NCBI RefSeq assembly: GCF_000499845.2
Contig: NC_023750.2
Location: 1,225,590-1,289,589 of the forward strand
DNA length: 64,000 nt
DNA from: Phaseolus vulgaris
Lineage: Eukaryota; Streptophyta; Magnoliopsida; Fabales; Fabaceae
Direction: 5' to 3'
Positions 30,689 through 43,267 of the stretch are shown here, piece by piece. The stretch's first letter is position 1. Each line of letters starts with the position of its first letter. Both the position numbers and the translations under genes were made by a program. Under the pieces are notes generated by a model. The model worked only from the letters and a program-made list of their open reading frames with translations. It was not told the origin of the DNA and did not search any database.

Positions 30689-33600
30689 TTTTTAAATATA
30701 AGATACATTAACATGAATATATATTATATAATTATAAATTATATAAATTGACAATAAAAATTTATGTGCACAAGTATGTTTTAATTTTTTTTAATAAAAA
30801 AATTTATTTTTTATTTTTATAATCATAATAAAATTTATATAATAAATTTAAATTTTTAGAATATTAATGTATTTTTTTCTTTTTAAAATTTTGTTATAAT
30901 CATGTTAAAATTGTTAGAAATTTAATAAATACTTTTAAATTAGACACTTCACAAATACATAATATTCTACAAATGTATCGTATGAATGTTGATATCCAAT
31001 ATGTATGTTCAACACAAATACATCATCTAATAATAAGAGTGTTGAAACTTCATAAATTATCATTATTACATGCATATAAGCTAATACTAAATGTCTATAA
31101 AAAAAATCATAATTAGTTATTAGACAAACCTTGATGTGATAGAAGAAGGCAATGGGAAATACAATAGCCATGGTAGAAATGATGGAAGCTGCAGCAAGCA
31201 CTGGATTTTGCTTCCATCTCAATAGGGGACCCTGAAAAGTTACAAAAACAGTGTCGTCACAATAAAATAAAAAGCAAGTTTTGTGTTTATTATAAAATAC
31301 CCATTTAGGTGAAATCTAAAAGAACTCACCTTGATTGAATAACCACTCCATATCACAAAGAATGATAGAAGACCCCAAAATAGTGGCCAAGAACCTATCA
31401 TATAGGTCGTCAAAAAACCCTGTAACCAAAGAATAAACTAATAAGTCTCAACTACTATGTAAAAAACATATATTCACTAAAAAAAATCATTAAATAATAA
31501 TTAAAGTTAAAGATAAAAAATAATTAATCACTTTATTAAATTATATATTATTTTAAAAACTAATAAAATATTTATATTTAAAGTAATTTCTATTATTAAT
31601 AAAAAATTATAAAATAATTTTTAAATTGATATCTAAATTAATTATTATATATTTTAAATTAGTATCTCTAAAAAAAACTAATGAAAATTAATTTAAAATA
31701 TAAAATGATAATTAGTTAAATTTTTTGTAATTAATAGTTAAATACTACCTTAAAAACTATTTTATAAATTTTTATTAATTATAAAAATTATTTTAAATAC
31801 TAATATATTTTTAGTTTAAAAATATTTTTAATTTAATTACATAGTAACTAATTATTTTAGATTTTAAAACTAATATATTTTATTTTATTGCAGTGATTGT
31901 TGTAAAAGAAAGATGAATATGAACCATGATTGCAGATGAGACTGTAATTAGAACACCAGTGGTGAAGGAAAATGCTCCAGATGGCAATGGAAGAAAGGGT
32001 TTGTTTATCTGCCAAAAAACATAACAGAGATTAATAAAACACAAACAATACAATACAAAAGCTTTTAAGCTATAAAAAGTGGCAGGTTTTCTTGACCACA
32101 TCAAATATTAATTAAGAACCAGTTTGACATTTTTCTACAAAACAAACTTGAGGTAAACTGCACAAGAAATTTGTCTTTAACATATTTTTTAATGGTATAA
32201 TAATACAAACCCTAAAAGACATAAAAAGTAATAACTTATTCTGCACTCAAATTATTTATTTCTAATAGTAACTTTCATTTACCTTGTCAATATCAAGATC
32301 ATACAATTGATTCACGCCATTAACATAGAAGTCCATTAACGTGAAAGGTAGCAGAGCCTGAAACATTCAAAAGTCAAAAAAAATATTAACAAAATTAAAG
32401 GATTGGTTATAGTTAAATAACTAAAAAAAATATCATTAAATATAAATCAATTTTAAATATAAAAAATAATTAGTTTTTATATTGTTTAAATTAAAAACGA
32501 TTTTAGATCTAAATAATTATTGGTTTCTAAATTAGTTTCTATTATTAATAAATAGTTTTTAAATTAATTTTTATTTAATTACTAAGGTTTTAACCACCAA
32601 TTATTTAAATTCTAAATTTGGTAGCTAATTATATACCAATTTGAAATTATTTATTAATTAAAAATAATTTATTAATAATAAAAATTAGTTTAAAAATCAA
32701 TAATTTATTTAATATATAAAAGGATATCTAATTTAGTTAATATAGTAACTAATTTTTTTTTCTTTAAAATTAATTTTATTTAATAATTTCTTTTAGTGAA
32801 TATTTAATAAAAACAATATATTTAGAATCTCACCTGTAATACACCAATGTAAAATAAAGGAGATGATATATCTGATAGTTTATCCACTGCTAAGAATGAT
32901 GCAGCAATTGTGCTTAATGTCTGTCAAACACAAATAAAATTGAAACATTTAAAACATTAGTGATATAACCAAAGTTTTTTTTTAATATAAAGTAGTGTTT
33001 CATACAAATAAATTGAATTAAGTATTAAGCATAACATTAATTTAGGATTATGTCTATTAAAACAATTGAACTTACCCGACCAAACATTGTGTAAGGATAG
33101 ACAAACCAATATAACGCAACAAGAAAACGTTTTACAGAACCAACAATGTCTTTTGATTCAGCAGCATCAGATTCTTCAGACCCAAAAGATTCTTTTGAGA
33201 TTGCTTTTGGAATATATTTCTTGTTGTGTTCTTCATAGTTGGATCCTCCTTCAACACTTTTGAACTGATTCTTAATACTCAGTTGTTGGAACTTCAAAGG
33301 GTTATATTCTATTTGACTTTTTCTTTGCTGCATTGAAGTTTTTGGTGCAAAAGAAGCTACAACACAAATGCAGTATCAGTGACCATGCACAACAACAGTG
33401 AAAATGTTTGACTAGAAAACCATTATTTCATAAATAAAAGAAATTGTTTTCAACAATTGTCTTTATATACCCTTAAGTCCTTTGAAAAATCAAAGTCACA
33501 TATAATTATTTTTATATTTTTAAAAAAAAAAATTCATTCGCATATTCACGTTAATTAAGATTAAATTAATTCGTTGATCAAAATTTTCATAGTGTGAAAG

Positions 33601-34573
33601 AAAATAAAAATTAACGCAAATATTTCTATATATTTTTTTGTGTAAATCATATGAAACACAAACACACTATTTAAAAGTGTTTAGGACACGAATATATCAT
33701 TAAAAGACTATTAAATATTTTAAAAATGAAAAAAAAAATCAAATAATGTAATTTTGAAAACCTTTATTTTATTACAACAGTAAAAAAATAAGTACATCCT
33801 TCCTTGCAATATTTATATCAAAGTTTGCAAAATAAAGAGAGAAAAAGTAATTTAATCTTTACCTTTGCTTCAATTTATCAGATTTCAAAGGTTATGTAAT
33901 TATATGGCATCCCATGAATCAATTATATGGTATCCCATGTCTAAAGCTTAAAATTACACAATTATTATTATTATATTTTATTATGAAGTGTAATTTAAAC
34001 CTAATGTCCTTCACATTCAGAGTGACAACTCATGCATGGGACAACATGTGATACGATATGTTTTAAATTGTTCTGATACCATATTACGAAGAAGACTTTA
34101 AACCTAACTCAATCCCATAAAACTGACTCATGGAGTGAGGTTTCCATCCATTTATATACAATGAAATATTTTTATCTCTAGTTGACGTGAGATCTCAAAC
34201 ATATTTTCTCACACCATTACTATGAAAGGTAAAAGTATTTGAGTATTTCTTTCGGATGAAGAAAAAAAAATGTGAAAGTAAAATAGTTATTAGTTATAAC
34301 AAAAAAAGAAGGTTAATTAAAGAAAACAGAGGAAATATATGTGAAACATACTTCCATAGGAAAAATTCTTGGTAGAATGTTTGCTCTGCCAGATATTTCC
34401 TCCTGCAATTACGAACAGTTCATCATATTAATAACCATAAAACTGGAAAAAATGATAAAAAAAAATGGTTGAAACATAATAAGCAAGTAAGTGTTGTTGC
34501 AAAAGTAGAGATAATAGGTACCGTTTGTGAGTGAAGTGACATTAGGAGAAAACCTTAGAGACATCGAAGCCAT
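28584..34573 (-). CDS. UbiA prenyltransferase, isoflavonoid dimethylallyltransferase type
   Basis: Thirteen exons: 34573..34522, 34402..34352, 33356..33076, 32920..32834, 32357..32283, 32008..31925, 31419..31330, 31231..31130, 30575..30480, 30351..30280, 30083..29988, 28970..28866, 28625..28584. All have GT-AG introns in frame, giving 410 residues. It has a Ser-rich plastid transit region, then several membrane helices. Both Asp-rich Mg-diphosphate sites are intact: N-Q-L-Y-D-L-D-I-D (173-181) and K-D-I-P-D-I-E-G-D (306-314). Length and motifs fit the family of homogentisate phytyltransferases and the legume flavonoid/pterocarpan prenyltransferases derived from them. The wording F-Y-W-F...Y-P-Y-T and the C-terminus [13 protein letters not shown] are nearer to pterocarpan 4-dimethylallyltransferases than to vitamin E enzymes. 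It probably adds dimethylallyl groups to (iso)flavonoids in plastids, towards phytoalexins. The exact substrate cannot be read from sequence. Confidence 0.88.
29158..29529. mobile_element. CACTA-type foldback MITE, copy 1
   Basis: It starts CACTACACAAAAATCATT and ends GATTTTCTTGTAGTG, with AAT on both sides (3-bp target duplication). The whole element is nearly palindromic: blocks such as GGTATCTAATTAGC recur inverted around a centre near 29340. It lies in the intron between exons 11 and 12 of the prenyltransferase. Confidence 0.85.
30653..30682. repeat. (AT)n microsatellite
   Basis: About 15 AT units lie within the intron between exons 8 and 9 of the prenyltransferase. Confidence 0.95.
31475..31895. 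mobile_element. CACTA-type foldback MITE, copy 2 (diverged)
   Basis: Ends are CACTAAAAAAAATCATTAAA and TTTTATTGCAGTG with ATT on both sides. The body is an AT-rich, worn version of copy 1. Its right end lies 30 bp from the donor end of prenyltransferase exon 6 (31925). Confidence 0.65.
32418..32798. mobile_element. CACTA-type foldback MITE, copy 3 (diverged)
   Basis: The internal blocks GGTAGCTAATTATATACCAA and AAAACGATTTTAGA correspond to those in the better copies. The right end reads TTTCTTTTAGTG. The left end has lost its CACTA. It lies in the intron between exons 4 and 5 of the prenyltransferase. Confidence 0.6.
34083..34201 (-). mobile_element. TRIM LTR fragment with primer site
   Basis: On the minus strand it starts TGTTTGAGATCTCACGTCAA and ends before TGGTATCAGAA (rest of primer site at 34070-34082). 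It shares TATATAAATGGATGGAAACC and CCATGAGT-type blocks with the copy at 14175-14294. It lies in the second intron of the prenyltransferase. No 3' partner is seen. Confidence 0.7.
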
Positions 34574-34672
34574 GGAAACTGAACCTTAAAACAAAAGCAC
34601 TTTCTGATGAAGAGATAAACAAACACAGCCTAGTACTGGAGAAGACAAGGGGAAGAGAGAGATTTATATACT

Positions 34673-34680
34673 ACACTCAG
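34673..34680 (-). promoter_or_regulatory. Candidate TATA box of the prenyltransferase
   Basis: TATATAAA read on the minus strand lies about 100 bp before the start codon at 34573, followed by a CT-rich leader (CTCTCTCTTCCCC). Both position and sequence fit a plant core promoter; no test is possible here. Confidence 0.5.
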
Positions 34681-36779
34681 TTTCACATAACTTATTAATA
34701 AATTCCATTTCTTGACCATTCTTTCAAAGATAAACAAACACATTAATAATATAATATAACGAACGAGTAAATAGCCGCCGTAGAAAAAATTGGTCTACAA
34801 TTTCATTAGTTCAAAGCTGCTCAAAATTAATTTTAATTATTATCCTTAAAATATTTGTTAATATATTTAATATTTAATTAAAAAGATCAGCGTTGTCATT
34901 TTTGAACCATGTTTTAAAAATTCCATTTAATTTGGGCAGCGATTGAATTATAATTTCAAACGGCACTGTGGAAACTACGTCTTCGTCATCGTTGTCCTCA
35001 GATATTCAATACACGTCAGCACTTGGATTCAAGATTGTTACACTTGTTGAAAAAGTCTACATGAATCTTATTCATTCTTTTTAAGATTTTAGGTTAATGA
35101 TATAAATCATATTACAATTTTCAATATTATTATTTTAATATTTTTATATTATTTAATTTTTATTATATATATATATATTTATATCTAAATTAATCACATT
35201 AAAAATTATATAAAAAAATATCATTTCTTTTTAATATAAAACTTTGACAAAGTTTCATTGCCATTTTTAGTAACCTGCAGAAACACATTCGCACACGTTA
35301 TTTCCATTTTTAAATCTTACTAATATGTGTATCAGTATTTTTTAAATATTATTTTAAATTTATTATAATATTTTAATACTTGTATAATAATACAATGCAT
35401 ATAAAGAAGATAGAAGAAATAGAACACAATCATATAATTTTAAATTTAAATTTAATAAAGAGAATAATGTTTTGTAGAGATTAATCAAAATATAGAAAAA
35501 TATAGAAAAAGAAAGAAAATTGAAAATGACAGTGTATGTATGAAAATAAAAGAAAAGGAAAGAATGAGAGTAGGAATGGAGAAAAGAAGATGAAGTTTGG
35601 AATACGTTATTTAAATAATGTTGTAACTGATAACTTTGAAGGAAAAAAAATTATTAAATTGAGAATAGATATTTTTTTATGAATAAAATTGAAAAAAAGT
35701 TATTAAATTGATATATTAAATTAATTATTATTTTTTGGAAATAAAAATCAAAAAATTGTGTAAATAAATTATAAGGACAATCTTCGTTATATATTGTTAT
35801 AAATAATTCAATTAAAATTGGATAATTATATTAATAAAAAAATCATTAAATATATTTACGTATATCTCTGAGTTTACTAAGTATAATATTGTTTTAAATT
35901 TTAACGTTTAATTATATGATCTATTTATCTTTTAGAATTAATTTTTTAAATGTAGAAGGTTAGATTATTATATTTGCTCAAAAAATCCCACGACTTTATT
36001 TATTTATTTATTTTGTTGACTTCTTCCTTATTGGTGGCTATTTCGGCACTCGTTTGGCTAGATGAGTGTTTTTGCTCCAAAGTTTCACAACCTTACTTTT
36101 ACTTGTATTTCAAAAAGTGTGCTGTAGAAAATATTTAAGTCCTCTGTTCAGTCTTTCCTCTTTTAAAATTATTTTTTTATTTTAATAATATAAAACTGAT
36201 AACATGAAATTTGACTTTTTTTTAAAAGAATAGTCTAACTATTTATGTGAGGTTAACTTCAGAAAATATTCAAAATAGTTAATATTTAATGTTCAAAGTA
36301 AGTAAAATGAAAATTGTATTTATATTTTTGAAACGATTTAAGTAGTTGTTGATAAACCTTATCACTAATCAAAGATTCTTGAATAACAATTGGACTGATT
36401 TTATTACCCTCATAAATATTGAAATCTTAGCTTAAACCTTAAACAATTAAAAGGATTGTGAATTTGGAATCATTAATGAGTGGACAAAGTTTTTGTACGA
36501 AACACAAGTCTATATGAAGTAGATTAGTCTAATGTGTGAAAATTAAAAAAAAAAGTACATTCATTAATGCAAGAACGTGAACAAGTGGTGCAAGTTAACT
36601 CACACATAAGTTAACTCACACATGTTCAAGGCAATTTTGACAAAAAGGCAATTTTGACAAAACGAACATAGTTTTTGAGTTTGAATGCTCATTTAGTGTT
36701 GAAAAAAATGAAAGATATAGTTAACTCTAGAAAATGGGGTTTGAATAGAAATGTTATGGAAAAATTTCACATGTTGATG
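34681..36779. other. AT-rich intergenic DNA
   Basis: No genes are recognised. Short direct repeats TAAGTTAACTCACACA (about 36590-36620) and GGCAATTTTGACAAAA (about 36630-36660) are present. The upstream regulatory region of the prenyltransferase must lie at the left end. Confidence 0.45.
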
Positions 36780-37260
36780 AGGTTGTTTATTGGTGTTCTC
36801 GAACGGGTTGGAATCAAGAGAGTGATTCAAGTTGCTCTTCTACCCCCTCGGTCAGTCGGTCAACACTTATATTCCTCTCCAAGCAAGCTCCTCACTCTCC
36901 TCTTCTCACTCTGCCTCTCGGTCTTCACAAAGTTTAGACTCGGATGATACCTGTAAAAGGCACTTCGATGCTCAAGTCAGAATTGAGTATTCGACAGTCG
37001 GTACTCTGAGCATTGTATAATGACGTACATGATTCTTGGATTTTGTGCTTATTTATATGGTTATTATGGGTTTTTTCTTATTGGATCAGATTATGGAGTT
37101 GGGTCATGTTTAGAAGTGTATACCTAGCTCTTAATTGTTAATTAACCTCACTAATTCTACTTAGGCGTAATTGACTTTGCGGTGTCGGTCGGTGCAATGA
37201 CTGGGTGCAAAGTCATAATCTCGATCGTACGGACCCAACCTGTACAATAGGTTTTGAAAT
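36780..37260 (+). repeat. LTR-like repeat, copy 4
   Basis: Carries GATGATACCTGTAAAAGGCA, TGCTCAAGTCAG, TTTGTGCTTATTTATATGG and GGGTCATGTTTAGA in the same order as the copy at 641-1190, and matches the inverted copies at 1191-1560 and 2550-2950. The open frames on it are incidental. Confidence 0.5.
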
Positions 37261-38819
37261 AAGTTCAAAAACTTTTCTTACAAGCCTTTGAAAGGATAAC
37301 TAAGAGAAACGTTATAAGTAATGAAAAAAGCAATGAACACTTTACATTGGTTCATCTCAAATTGTGGTACATAATATTCTCATTTGCAACCTATAAAAGA
37401 TTTCACTAATCATAACAAATTACACTTTACATTGGTTCACCTCTTTAGGCTATCTACTAATCTCCCCCTTAGATTTAGCACTATGTACACAACGTATTTC
37501 TAATCAAACACATAAAGTATGTTTGGAGTATACAACAATAAAGTTGTTTTTACAAGATAAACACTCGCTAGAGAGGATAAACAAATAATGATCCTTTATT
37601 CTAGAGTCTTAAAATTAATTGAATGAATGATTTATAAAATGATAACTCGTTATGCATGATTCATCAAACACACTACTTTGATTAAGCACTTAGAAACCTC
37701 AAACCTTATTCACATGCAATATTTACATAAGACTACTTTGATTAAGCATTTCAGAACCTCAAACCTTATTCACATGCAATATTTACATTAGACGTAAAGG
37801 TCTTCTTTTATAGACATCTCAGATTAGACCACTGAAGTTTGTGTAATGTAGCTTGTCCTGGTGTTAGCGCCTTTTTATAACATGTTCGACTTTAGGTTGA
37901 CATATTTTGTTGTTACATTCAATTGACTTATTTTGTTGTTACATTCAAAGTGCTATATAAAGGACAATATTTTCCATCTTACTTTTTTGTTGTTTTGGCA
38001 ACACTATTTTAATTATAGTCATATAGTATGTGTGTTATGTTAAATTCATCCCTGGGATGTGTTGTTGAGTAGCTTTACATAATTTTTACAAGTCTTGCAC
38101 TTTGTAAAGTTTCTTCTATTAAACACATGTATATTGTCTCTAAGGTTTATTGAATCTTGTGACTTTTGAATATGTATCTTGATTATGTCTTAGGCCTTCT
38201 CTCTTCTCTCACACCGAATGTAGTAATTTCTTTCTCTTGTTGAATTTAAAAACTTTTGAATTCTATTAAAACACATAAAAACATAGTTTTACCTAAAATT
38301 GAAACTATCAATTTTAACCGATTCAAACTTCATTTTAATATTTTGATATCACTTAAACTAAAAAAATAAACTAATTCAAGTTTTTAATATATCAAGACTA
38401 CAACCTTCTAAAACTTAAGAAATTTAGTCTATTGAAAACTAGTTTTAGCTTACTGAAAAATCTTTACATAACCTCTGAAAATCTTAACTGGTTTTAACTA
38501 ATTGATTTGATATGTCAACTAGTTAAAATATTTACTTTAGTCTTTAAAGACTCTCGTTAATAATATTTTAATAGATTAAATTATCAATTCAACCAATTAA
38601 AGTTCTCTTAATATTATCACCAAGTTCCAAACAATTTATAAAATATTTTGAAACCATTCTTGGATCAATTAAGCTTGGTAAGGGATAAGTATAGACTCAT
38701 ACATAGAAATCAAACGCACACACTAAAAACATAAAGTCTTCATTCTTCACTTGGTGACGTAGATCACTCAGTTTTTTTATTGTCACTTTGAGTGTATCCA
38801 TCTAATAGTCTATGTTGAC
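37261..38819. other. Intergenic DNA with short tandem duplications
   Basis: Contains a 60-bp tandem duplication (listed separately) and a shorter one, TATTTTGTTGTTACATTCAA, at about 37905-37948. A loose run of TTAA/CTTTTAA-rich sequence at 38270-38640 shows nothing definable. Confidence 0.4.
37672..37791. repeat. 60-bp tandem duplication
   Basis: Copies 37672-37731 and 37732-37791 both begin ACTACTTTGATTAAGCA and include CTCAAACCTTATTCACATGC. Only a few bases differ. Confidence 0.9.
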
Positions 38820-39298
38820 AACATTGTTCTTATAGGAAATGATCATCATGGAATCTCACAAGTAAAACAACACCTTTCTCACCATTTTTAAACCAAAGAT
38901 ATTAACAAACTCAAATATTTCTTAGTGATTGAAGTAGCACAATCCAATATTGATATTGTTATCTCTCAACGAAAATATACATTGGATCATTGAAATTTAC
39001 TGTTGCTCGTCTTGATATTACCTTTGTAGTTAGTGTGGTGAGTTAATTTCTTAATTCCTTCATGTGAAGATCATTGGAATGTAGTCTTTTGTATACTGAA
39101 GTACATTAAAGGCCTCCTAGAAAAAGTTTGTTATATGGTCAGAATAAGCATACTAAAGTCGTCTATTATTCAGATCGTTTGATAAAAGATTTGTTTTTGG
39201 ATATTATGTCTCAATTGGTAATAACTTGATCTCTTAGAAAAGAAAGAAACACAATATTACGACGATATCTAATGAAGAAGCATAATACAGAGTTGTAG
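38820..39298 (+). mobile_element. Decayed copia pol, left part
   Basis: With frameshifts and stops, the translation still shows an RT piece (N-I-V-L-I-G-N-D), then A-R-L-D-I-T-F-V-V and, near 39160-39290, an RNase H-like stretch (Y-Y-S-D-R-L). It is interrupted at about 39299 by a different repeat and resumes at about 40557. Confidence 0.55.
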
Positions 39299-40556
39299 TT
39301 GTTAGAATTTTAGGCCTTAAACAAGAGGGGGGTGAATTATTTATAAAAGACTTTCGCAAATATTGAAGGTATAGAGAAAGCCAATGAAGAATCAAAGAAA
39401 GAGAAACCAAGTTAGACAAGAAACAAATCTATTTTATTATGTTTCCAGAAAATCAACCAGTTGCTTATGCGATTCAAACGGTTGTTTTCATCAGCAGTTA
39501 ATAAAAACAAACCAAAACAGACTTAAATGAGATTAAGGATTAAAAGAATCACACAACAAATTTATACTGGTCCACTCTTATCCAAGAGCTACATCCAGTC
39601 CCCAGAACCACTAGGTATTCCACTAAGTAATCAATAACCTTGATTACAAACCACATACAAAATAGGTGATCTTGAACCCTTCAAGAACACACACCTCCTT
39701 TGGCAAACAACACACCACAGATCACAGATCACCCTCTAGATCTGCACAGAACACGTTTACCCAGAATTACAATATTCAAGAGAGAAAAGGAATGATCACA
39801 CATGATACAATCACAGATTGAATTCAAAAGTTACAAAACAATCATATTTCACTCTTAGAAAATCCAAAGCTTGAAGCAAATCTTGGAGAAAACTGATTTG
39901 AAAGATTTAATCTGATATCATTACTACCAGGAGCGTAAAACAGATTATTTAAACTCTAAAAGGTTGTTAAAAATATTTAATGAAAGAGCCAAATCAGTTT
40001 TGAATCTATTTACCAAACTTAACAAATTTTGTTGAGGATTTTCAAAAAACAATCGGTTGAAATGTTGAAATAATCGATTGAATTGGTTTGACAGCAAGGT
40101 AAACCAATTTCAAGCTTTGTCAAAACCTGTTTCAAAAACACTTAGTGTAAAACAACTAGTTGAAACGATAAAAAAACAGGTTGTTTTTTCACTTCTTTAG
40201 AAAACACTTTTTTTCAAAAGAATTTGATTTAAACCAACTTTGGATCCTAACTAAAGTGGATTTACAAATTCAAACTACCCAGAATCCACACACACAAGCA
40301 GTTCAAGCAATCCACACAGATTTGGAGACATCAAAGCTCATGTTCAACAATCTCCCCCTATTTGATGAAGACAAATCTCTGGTTTGCTTGTGTTGTTGTG
40401 TTTGAATTTGAAAGCACCTGCAAAATCGAAAATGTGCATGTACCAAAGAGCAATCATATCCAGGTTTCACTTGCACCAATGAACCAATTTTCACTGTGAT
40501 TTTCATAAAGAAAACCAGCAAAATCAGTATGAGTGAGGTGCATAATTAGAGTTTTT
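39299..40556 (+). repeat. Inserted repeat of the GAGGGGGGTGAATT family
   Basis: It begins TTGTTAGAATTTTAGGCCTT followed by AAGAGGGGGGTGAATT and interrupts a copia RNase H. A diverged copy lies on the other strand at about 48060-49010: both share GAGGGGGGTGAATT, a TATACTGGTTCA/TATACTGGTCCA block, AAGAGCTACAT and GAACCCTTCAAGAAC-like text. No coding domain is visible and its class is unknown. Confidence 0.5.
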
Positions 40557-41010
40557 ACAACAACATACTAAACCAGTTTAAACTTGGAGAATTGCAATTT
40601 GAAGAGGTAAATCATATGACACATTTATGTGATAATCAAGTTGCTCTTTGTATTAGCTCAAATCCCAATTTTTATGAAAGGATCAAACATATTGAGATTA
40701 ATTGTTATTTTATTTGATAAAATATTGTGTAGAGAGATACCAAGACGGAGTTTGTTAATTCAAATTATCTATTAGCATATCTTCTTACTAAATATTTAAC
40801 ATGGTGTGTTGGATTGATTATATTTATAACAAGCTGAGTATGTACAATTTATATGCACCAGAGGGGGAGTGTTAGATATTTCTAGATGTTAGATATTTTT
40901 GTCTATGTCATTAGCTTAGTCCATATTTTTATATATTTTTTCTCTATATAAACATAACCTTATGTGCTCAATAAAGACAAAAGATTTATCCTATTTTTTC
41001 TTTTCTTCTA
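40557..41010 (+). mobile_element. Copia RNase H end, polypurine tract and 3' LTR start
   Basis: The frame H-L-C-D-N-Q-V-A-L-C-I-S-S-N-P is the conserved copia RNase H end. A polypurine tract AGAGGGGGAG at about 40860 directly precedes TGTTAGATATTTCTAG, the expected LTR start, with TATATAAACATAA beyond. The LTR fades after about 41010. Confidence 0.7.
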
Positions 41011-41340
41011 TTTTAATAAGTTTATAAGTATTTGCAGGTTATTAAAACAAATTAAAATAGAATAAAAAATATTTTCATTCAAAATAGTTCGTGATGCTAA
41101 AAGTAGAATACTTAAGATTTTCAATCAATGCATTTATTTTAAGTTTTAGAAATATATACAAATATATCCAAAAATATTTTCAAGATATAATTTCAACAAA
41201 TCTATTTAGAAAATGATAGATTTAAAGATATACTAAAATCATGGTCAAACAAAGCCGGTTAAAAAAATCTTCCACAAAACACGCAGTTTGAAATCTTTTT
41301 ATTCTTTATATATAACTTTGATTGAAGAAATTTTTAACCC

Positions 41341-41379
<39 letters not shown>

Positions 41380-43267
41380 AGATTTTGTTTATTTTTTTTA
41401 ATCTATTACTCGTTTAGTTCATTCATAAGACCATCTATCACAAATGATATATCAAACCATCTATTATAAATATATATTCATAAGAATTTATTGGATTTAG
41501 GGTTTAATATATTTATATTATTTTTTGTTATCATCAAAATATAATAAAATTCACATATGATTAAAATATAAATAACACATGATCTTCTGGTCATCCAACC
41601 AATTTTTTTTTTTTTATGGCAATAGGTCATCCAACCATCTAATGTGGTATAAATTGTCTATGGTCTCAAGAGACTATCTAGAATTTGAAAAGAATACACC
41701 CATAGAGATATTAACTAAATTAGAAGAAAATGCATCCTTTTTTAGACCATTTCAATTCTTGCAAGCACAATTTTTTATTGTATTTAATTCTCAATTTTAA
41801 AAATATGTCAAAATACTGTCACATTCCATTTTATATGATGTCCCGAAACTGATATCTTTTTCAATAATGCAAAAAAGCTATAAGTTCCATGCATATGTTT
41901 CCCTCAGTTTCACTCTATTATATTAAAATAACAAAAATTATAGATAACAGAACTAAAAATTTAACAAAATTGTCTAAAAACAAATCTAGGAAGCAAAATT
42001 GTGTTAAAAGAAATTTAGACAACAATATTACATATAAATACAAGTTTAAAGATTAAAATTACAGAAAAGAAAATTAAGAACCATATTATTATTTTATAAA
42101 ATACGAAGACCACAATCACAACTACACCTAATTTTACTTAAAAAAAATTTAATGCATATTTGACTAAAGTAGTTTTTAGAGCACTCTTTTGCCATTATCA
42201 TGCCACTATTCTCAATTCTGCTCTGACCCACCAACCCATGCTGCTCACATGGATCTTCATTGTTTAGAAATCTTCCAACTTGACCTAAAAGCATGTAGCA
42301 TGTGGATTCCAGAGAGATTTTAATTTGGAAAAAGAAGAAGGAAAAGGGAACATAATCCTTCTAATAGTCAAAAGAAATGGCGTAGCATATTAATTTTTAA
42401 AAGTTTTCTTTGAATTGGGTTTTTTAACTTTTGATTCAAGTTATATTGCATCCTTTGCTTGTGAGTTGATATTATGAATCGTAAATTGTTCCGTGAGTTG
42501 TAAGTTTGATAAACATTAAAAAATTTAATATATACTTAAATATATAAAATATCTATACATGCAAGATACAATAAATTATATATATATATATATATAATTA
42601 TATATATACCACACAATTTTACCTAAACAATCTCTAAAAAAAATAATGTGTTACATACATGTTATTAAACAAATTTTGTTTATTTTTTTTATTTACTCAT
42701 TTTTTAAAATCCACACTGATTCACACAATACGAAATAGTTTCGTTTTGCGATTCATCGTGTGAATCGCACGATATATCTAAGATTCAGGGACGAAAAAGA
42801 TTCTTCAAGAGATTCGTATCGTGGGAGGGTGAAACTATATTGTTTCATACAATACGTATCGTGAATCGTAAGATATTAATTACTATGATTTTGACAATGG
42901 CAGCACTTCCAAACATATCAACAATATATGCAACAAAATATAGAAACTACTTAGGATTATGAGACCATTTTGTTTTGACATGTTAATAGGCAAAAACATA
43001 AATATAAATGTCAGAAATTTAAGGATTAGAAGAAAATTTTGAGGCCTAATGGCCTTATATATGGCACTCAGATTAAATTATTCCTTCAATAAAGTCAAAG
43101 AGTGAGAGCTAAAATACAGAAAGCATCATATATCTATAATATGACTCATTCTTATTAGACACCAAAATAGTTTAGGAAAGGAAATATGATTCTACTAGAT
43201 CAAGAACATTGCAAAGAAAATATCATATGAAATTTAAATGTTCTCTTCTCTCCCAATTGATTTATCT
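41011..43267. other. AT-rich intergenic DNA
   Basis: Contains an (AT)n microsatellite at 41344-41375 and a shorter one near 42577-42605. Around 42730-42880 the motif CGTATCGTGAATCG/TCACACAATACG recurs in both orientations. No gene is recognised. Confidence 0.45.

Noticed and set aside
28584..34573. Prenyltransferase as a vitamin E homogentisate phytyltransferase
   Set aside because: This is not excluded, but remembered residue patterns around the first Asp-rich motif and the C-terminus fit legume flavonoid/pterocarpan enzymes better; a tree is needed to decide.
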